Below, piece by piece: positions 58,030 to 64,000 of a stretch of DNA of 64,000 bases. The notes beneath the pieces were generated by a model. That model was not told where the DNA came from, made no database searches, and saw nothing but the letters and a program-made list of their open reading frames with translations. The stretch's first letter is position 1, and every line of letters starts with the position of its first letter. Position numbers and translations under genes: made by a program. The stretch comes from Nemophila menziesii (Eukaryota > Streptophyta > Magnoliopsida > Boraginales > Hydrophyllaceae), in assembly GCA_029959085.1 (NCBI GenBank), contig JARWIR010000039.1, positions 5,456,001-5,520,000 on the forward strand, read 5' to 3'.

Positions 58030-59190
58030 ATTCTGGGGTGTTATGATAAGGGGTAAGTTAATTTTTCCTTGAAAACAACATGTTCCAAAGAAAGGATCAT
58101 CCATGTATGTATCTCGATAACTTTTCATCCATCCAATGTAAAGCATTGGAATGATTGCATATCACATTCATCTCACTGACAGAAAACCGTTGAATATTTT
58201 CTATGGTGAATCGTTTTATTTTGAAGAGTAATCGTTGAAGTACCATTTCCTCGTTCTGAATCGAAAACTAATTGGCGTTGGTTAGAATTTTGGAGAACAT
58301 TGGATTCGCGTTCCATAATTCGACGCTTCTGTTGTGCTAATGCTGCTCTTAAAACATAATTAACAATTGGTACCTAAATGTTTTGTAATAAACATATAGT
58401 TCAGTATACATGTTCAAATGATTTGTGATTATAATATGTGAAAAAAGTAGAGAATTTACCGTTCTTGACATTCTGTTATCAGGTTGAGTGAGTGTATTTT
58501 GAAGAGAGAATAGATGAGATTCTCTTTCTTTATTTCGACGTTTATGTTGTGATAACGCATCTCTTGAGACAAAAACATCTATTGGTACCTTTGTTTCGTA
58601 TAATAAACATCTAGTTAATTAATTATTTTTGTGCTATATAAGTATTTTAATCTATTTGAAACTAAAATATGTGAATAAATATCCTGGTAATTTAATATAT
58701 TCAAATGATTGATGTTTGTACTTACATAAGTAGTTTAATTTAGTTGAAACTAAAATATATGAATAAAGATAGAGTAGATATTGTACCTTTTGTGACAAAA
58801 TATTTTTACATTGAGGTTGAGTAGGTGTGTTTGGAAGAGGGGATACATAAGATTCTCGTTCCTTGCTTCGACGCTTCCGTTGGAATAAGGCAGCTCTTGA
58901 GATAGAATTAACTATTGATACCTTTAATTTGTATAATTAATATGTATGTAATTCAATATTTTCAAATGATAGATGTTTGTACTTACATAAGTCTTATACT
59001 CTATTTGAAACAACAATATATGAATAAAGAAGTAGTTATTGTACCTTTAGTGACAAATTATTGTGACATTGAGGTTGAGTAGGTATTTTTGGATGAGGGG
59101 ATACATGAGATTCTTTTTCCTTATTTCGTCATTTCCGTTGAGTAAAAGCAGCTCTTGAGATTGAATTACCTATGGCTACCTTTGTTATTA
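58030..59190 (-). pseudogene. Four tandem N-terminal exons of the Helitron gene (copy B)
   Basis: This is the same series as at 2900-4030, with exon-like pieces near 58370-58080, 58590-58465, 58925-58785 and 59185-59045. KRR.KERES is recognisable in three; the last has the same stop in RK*RNKEKES. It differs from copy A by scattered substitutions only. Confidence 0.68.
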
Positions 59191-59204
59191 AAATAAACAC
59201 CTTG

Positions 59205-62200
59205 TTAATTTGGGTAAAGTAAGTCATATTTTGAGGTTCTTTAATGTTCTACTACTTATTATTTTTCACTAAGCTAGTTTGGGTGTTTATTTTTGCCATA
59301 TTAAAGCATTATAAGTTATAATGCTCACAAATAGCATAACAATTCTTTCCCTCATGTTTTTTTAAATTTTGTCCATATTCTAAGGGTTATAAGTATTTTT
59401 CATCTCCAAATTAAAAGAGTTTATATCTATAGGCATGTCAGGTTTAATGATTATTTTTTGTTTTTCAAAAATTGCCTATAAATCTCTTTAATCTATTAGT
59501 TTTCAATTATCTTCCAAAGATTACCATTTCACTTATTACTAATTTTGTGTCTGTGACATTAGCTTCGAGTAGCTTCTGAGTCTTCTACGTAAGAAATCGC
59601 TTCTCCCACTAACTTTTCTTTTGTATTTAAACAAATAATTCATCTTCTAGTGAGTCTCCTATATCCTTGGCTCAAAAAAATATGTTAGGAGAATTCATTA
59701 TTAATTTTAGAAGTTAATGATTTTATTGAGAAAAACCTAAAAGATATTTTGATTTAGTCCAGTTATATGTCCAACAATGATTTTCTCATAAAATTTGGAA
59801 CACGTGTTCAAGGAACCAATGATTATATATTTCCTTTGTGCCTTTTTCCCTTATCAAGTTCCATCGCAGGGGAATTACTCTTCTCATTAGCCACATCGGA
59901 ATTGATTAAACTGGATTAGAATATTATATCCATTAAATTTTTGTTATATTTTTCATATAGATGTATAATTTTTTCCTACTCTCATAACTAGATGAAACTA
60001 ATTTTTTCGCTGGGGTCTAATTTGGATTCTTAGGTGGTTAATATAATTCAAATTATTAGTATTATTATTTAAGAGAGTAGAAAACCATTAAATACAAGAA
60101 TTGGGGAAGTATTGGATAGATGTGAACTTATTCGACTCTTTCATTATCTTTTTTAACAAACTTTTTCTTGATTTATGTCTCTTACAAGATAAAAAGTAAT
60201 TTGATATTGCTTCTCTTTCGTGAAATAGATTTGTTAATATTCAGTTGTGCAGTTTTCTCTTTTATTCAACTTTATTTCCTGTAATCATGCTTTTTTGTTT
60301 TGATTTTGGCTTTAATTTTATAATTTGATAATTATTCATAAATACCAAGTATTATTTTTATATTACACTTGTGTGACTGATACAATGATTATTAGTTAAA
60401 CTTGAACATTTATGGTGTATTTTATATTTATATCTTACTATTTGTGACCTATAGCATGTATTTTAGAAAATATCATGTGAGGAGGGAGTACTCTTCTTGC
60501 TTGTTTTTGATTAAAAATAATCTATTAAATAGTAATATATATCCTAAAAAATTTACTATCTTTGGAGTTAGACTTTAATATATTATGTTTATTAATCATT
60601 CTATTTGTTATAAAATATTGAACATCAACTTTTAATAATTTTGTTTCCCTCTTCTCTCTCTCTCTTGCATTCAATTCTTATTCAATTGTGTAATTTCTAG
60701 TTTACTATATTTTTCTGGAAAATCTTATACATCCAAAAATATGAGTGGAAAAACCTGATTATATAATCGCGAAATAAGGTTTTAATCGAGATTATAGGAT
60801 GTAATATAAGAAGTATTTATTTATGTTAGTTTACATATTTTGTAATATTTATGGGGTATATACTGAGTTTCTAGTATTATATGAGTACCAGCAATTGTAA
60901 ATACCACTATCCAAGGATGACTGTTTTTTAAATTTTAATTCTTTCTTTTGTGTTTTGTATTGGTTTATTTCATAATATTATTTAAACAATGCAAACTAAA
61001 GTGTTTTAATGTAAAAATAACTCTACATTTTTTGTCAAGATATATTAATGCACTTTCAAATGTTAAAATTATAATTATACGTTAGACTAAAATTTTATGC
61101 AAATGGTGCTTCTTTTTCTACTGGTCCTTCTTTTGGTGGCGGGCCCGACACAACCATGTGCTTCTTTTTCTACTGGTCCTTTTGGTAAACAACAATTGCT
61201 TGTGACTTTACTTGTTCTAAAAACTAATGCAAGAGTTTATGGGAACTACTTCTTAGTTTTCATCTATTTATAATGGTATAAACATTAAATGGGGCATTTT
61301 CTAATGAATAATTATGCAAAACAAGTTTTTAGTGTTTCTCTTTATCCATCTTGAGTTTTATACATAATTTTCACTTTTTTGTATATTCACTTTCGTCTTA
61401 ATAAATGTTTAACATGGTTGTACATGTTGTCTTGTGACCATTTTAACATTCCATATCATGGCACCTAAAAATTGTGTAAAGTAGCACCCTCATGGAGAAA
61501 ATGAATTCAGTAAGATGCCATAATATATATAAGTTGTTGTAAGAAACAGAGGACTATAAGTTTTATTTGTATCTTTTTTCACTCGAAGTGCCATCACAAG
61601 GAAAATTACTCTTCTCATTAGCTATATCTTAATAAACTAATTCGAATTTCAATAGTATATCTTGTTCGATTAGATTTTGTCTATTCAATCTCAACCGTTC
61701 AATTTTTATCGTAATCTTGAAAATCTTTGATCTATATAAAATTTCTTAGATTAAATTCTTTATCGTTAATATCAAGCGTTTTTATCACTTATCCACCCTT
61801 ACATTATATATACCATGACTATTATAAGCTTATAATCACCATATCCTCAATCCTCAATATCTATAACTAAAAAGGCATATTAAGGATCATTTACCTCTTC
61901 AAGTTTATCCATAGTTGAATGATCTAAGGTCATATGGAAGATAGTCGTGATAAAGTTGAACAACTCTATGCAAATTTATAAAACAATATCCAAAACATAG
62001 AAGGACTTACCAAATTACATTGTGCCATGAATGCAATATAAAGTGGTAAATATTTTTGTTGACCTAAGAATACACATATTATTAGGTTACTCAGGAAAGA
62101 TGGAGAACAGGGTTTTCCAAAAATTATTGGAATTATAGATTTTATGCATTTTGGGTGGAAAATATTTCCACACGCATATGGGTCGGACACTAATAGGGAC

Positions 62201-62686
62201 ACTATGGTAAACCGACAATCATACTGGAATCTGTAGCAATGTAAAACACTTGGATCCGACATTTTTACTATGGCCCAACAGGCTCTCTAATGATCTTAAC
62301 ATACTATACATTCACTAATATTCGATGATGTTCTTGAGGGTTTAAAATCACCTATTCAATATATAGTTAATGGTAGAGAGTAAAGAAAAGGATATTACCT
62401 CGATGATGGTATATTTTCTAGTTTGTTCAAGTAATTACATGTTTCATAGATTGTGATAAAAAAAAATTTAACAACAAACAATTGGAATACTTTAAGATTT
62501 ATAAATGGCTATTGGATTTTTTTATATTAAATGGGAAATTCTTAAAGGGTGTTCTCTATTATAAAAACATGTATAATTCTTCACAAAATGGTTATTGAAG
62601 ACAACTAACTCGTGAATAGTGATTACTATTTCGATGATCCGTCTAGGTACCATAGCATGCTACCTCATGTTTTGTTAACTTTATAC
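59205..62686. repeat. Blocks A (fragment) and Z with CCCH and PIF relics, copy B
   Basis: This is the near-identical counterpart of 4040-7523. The CACTA-2 empty site is at 60161-60177. The CCCH relic is at 60872-60915 (KYHYP instead of KYHHP). The partial repeat with the GGCGGGCCCGACACAACC core lies near 61105-61180. Confidence 0.9.
61983..62680 (+). pseudogene. PIF/Harbinger transposase relic (copy B)
   Basis: This is the counterpart of 6820-7515. The catalytic segment reads GIIDFMHFGWKIFPHAYG at 62129-62182, one residue different from copy A. The NDLNILY and DDGI pieces follow. It is broken by the same stops. The 98-codon antisense frame at 61966-62262 is a shadow. Confidence 0.8.
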
Positions 62687-64000
62687 CACTACAAAAAAAC
62701 TTATTTTAAGTGGCATGTACTTAAACTACTACAGTTCAACTTTGTAGCGATGACCCGCGTTGGTCGCTAAGCGCGAAAAGTCATCGCTAAAGTCGGTTAG
62801 CGACGACAGCTCGTCGCTAATTTTTCGTCGCTAGAAAGTCGTAGCTAATAGTCAATTTCGCAACGAAAAAGAGTTGGTTCGCCGCGAATTCGTTGGACCG
62901 TTTTGCGACAACCAATGTCGTGCTAATATCTCAATGTTAGCGACGAACAGTTTTTTTCGTTATTACAAAATATAGAGACGACTTTCCTCGTCCCTATTTT
63001 TTCGTCAGTAATCATATCAAAATCTAACGATGACCTATTCGTCGCTAATATGTTTTTTTTAAATTTCGATTCTTAATTAAAATTTCGATTTTTAAATAAT
63101 TTCTTTATTCGTATTTTTAATATAATTAATTTTTTTTATTTTCAATTTTATTTATAAATTTATATTTTTATTTATTATTTTATTTATAAATTAATTTTTA
63201 TTTGCATAATTATACAAATATATCTAATAAATATTTAAAAATCACAAATATTAATTGAAAAGCAAAACTTAAGTAATATTAATACCAAAAGCCATAAATA
63301 AAGCCAAACTTCACAAATAAAGTCAAACAAAACCGATCAAGTCAAACATAAAATAAAAAGGAGTCAAAATACATCAAAATATAATATAAATAAAATCAAG
63401 GAGCATCTGAATCTTCATCATCATCACCATCTTCATCCTCATCATCATCATCATCATCTCCATCTGCTCTTAGTGCTTTGGGGGGGATAGGTGCAAAACC
63501 TTGAGCGTCCCTCAAATCATTCAACGCCGCCATAGTTGTGTCAAGCACGCTCATCGAATAGCGACCACCAGTCGAGGTAGCTGTGGAAGGAGTCGCTAAA
63601 GGGGTAGCCTCGATAGTAGGCGCCCTTGAAGCGCGCGAAGCTCGTTCATAGCTGTCATCGTCACATCTAGTCTCTCCGCATTTCGCCTAACTTTGGGATC
63701 CGGCTGGGAGACACCAGCCTTCTTATGGACATGTCAGATTTTGGTCACCCAAGCCGTCTTCGGAGGGCCCATGACTTGTTCAACGACCTCTTTCATGGCA
63801 TCTATTTGATACTTAAGCGGCACTTCGGGGGCGGTCCCACCAAATGACCCTGCCCCTTTCTCGAAAACAATCTCCTTAAACTTCTCCCTATACACATCCT
63901 ATTACAAGCAATGAAAAGTTAATTAATAAGTATTTAAAAAAGACAATTAAAAATTATAAAAAAAGAAAGTTACTATTTCTGGACACTTTCCAAATAATGA
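62687..64000 (-). mobile_element. CACTA-1 second copy, left end, runs off the window
   Basis: It starts CACTACAAAAAAAC at 62687 at the same site as 7524, with the same subterminal array (~62740-63045). It was duplicated with its flanks, not independently inserted. Confidence 0.95.
63396..64000 (-). pseudogene. TNP1-like gene 3' part (second copy of CACTA-1)
   Basis: It is the counterpart of 8239-8847. The stop codon is at 63396. The last exon has the QIDAMKEVVEQVMGPPKT stretch and the acidic tail, with the same internal stops. The G-run near 63480 is 6 long against 11 in the other copy, so the reading frames of the tails differ. Confidence 0.88.

Larger units (their letters stand above)
54165..59200 (-). 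mobile_element. Helitron, minus orientation, inferred edges
   Basis: The Rep/helicase relic fills most of it. On the minus strand the 3' end is inferred at 54165, where ...CATACATAG is followed by T, preceded by a perfect hairpin at 54179-54192. This matches the Helitron rule of a short hairpin ~10-15 bases before a CTRR-like end with no target duplication; here the C of CTRR appears as A. The 5' end is placed at about 59200, just before block A homology resumes at ~59205, but no clean TC start was fixed. The left copy shares the same right edge at ~4035. Confidence 0.7.

Overview
This is a repeat-dominated stretch of a flowering-plant nuclear genome, most likely a eudicot. The evidence is AT-rich sequence, GT-AG introns, and relics of plant transposon families: CACTA/En-Spm with TNP2-type and TNP1-type genes, PIF/Harbinger, Helitron and a Copia-like LTR. 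There are also broken pieces of two plant host gene families, TOPLESS-related and CCCH zinc finger. I see no intact host gene, rRNA, tRNA or CRISPR. The species cannot be named from this sequence.

Layout. Bases 1-8847 recur at 55149-64000 in direct orientation with only scattered substitutions and small indels. This is a recent segmental duplication with a period of about 55.15 kb. Between the copies lie three older, diverged tandem copies of a composite unit, starting near 14675, 32695 and 44985. The ends of further units occupy 4040-7523 and 59205-62686. A full unit reads, in + order: block A (with a CCCH zinc-finger relic), block U (CT-rich leader-like DNA preceded by a short repeat with a TATACCCCC core), block T (three exons of a TOPLESS-related gene), block Z (a second CCCH relic), a PIF/Harbinger transposase relic, and block O (a PIF ORF1/Myb-like relic on the minus strand). 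Each unit has been opened by different insertions.

Insertions. CACTA-1 (7524-14656) carries minus-strand TNP1-like and TNP2-like pseudogenes and has lost its far end. CACTA-2 (21092-28343) is complete at both ends, has a TTG target duplication, and its empty site is visible in the paralogous unit ends. It has a deleted TNP2 gene, a 20-bp minisatellite of over 1 kb, and a TNP1-like gene that is nearly open. A solo-LTR-like Copia insert sits at 34165-35309, and a CACTA fragment at 39998-40269. A Helitron (about 54165-59200, and 1-4035 in the other long copy) carries a decayed Rep/helicase gene on the minus strand. A third CACTA copy starts at 62687 and runs off the window. The 47.1-51.8 kb stretch is mostly unrecognised.

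Functionally this looks like a graveyard. The two CACTA genes would together encode the mobility proteins of an En/Spm-type element, but both copies are broken. The interest lies in the nested higher-order architecture, the host-gene pieces amplified inside it, and several unusual internal repeat arrays.
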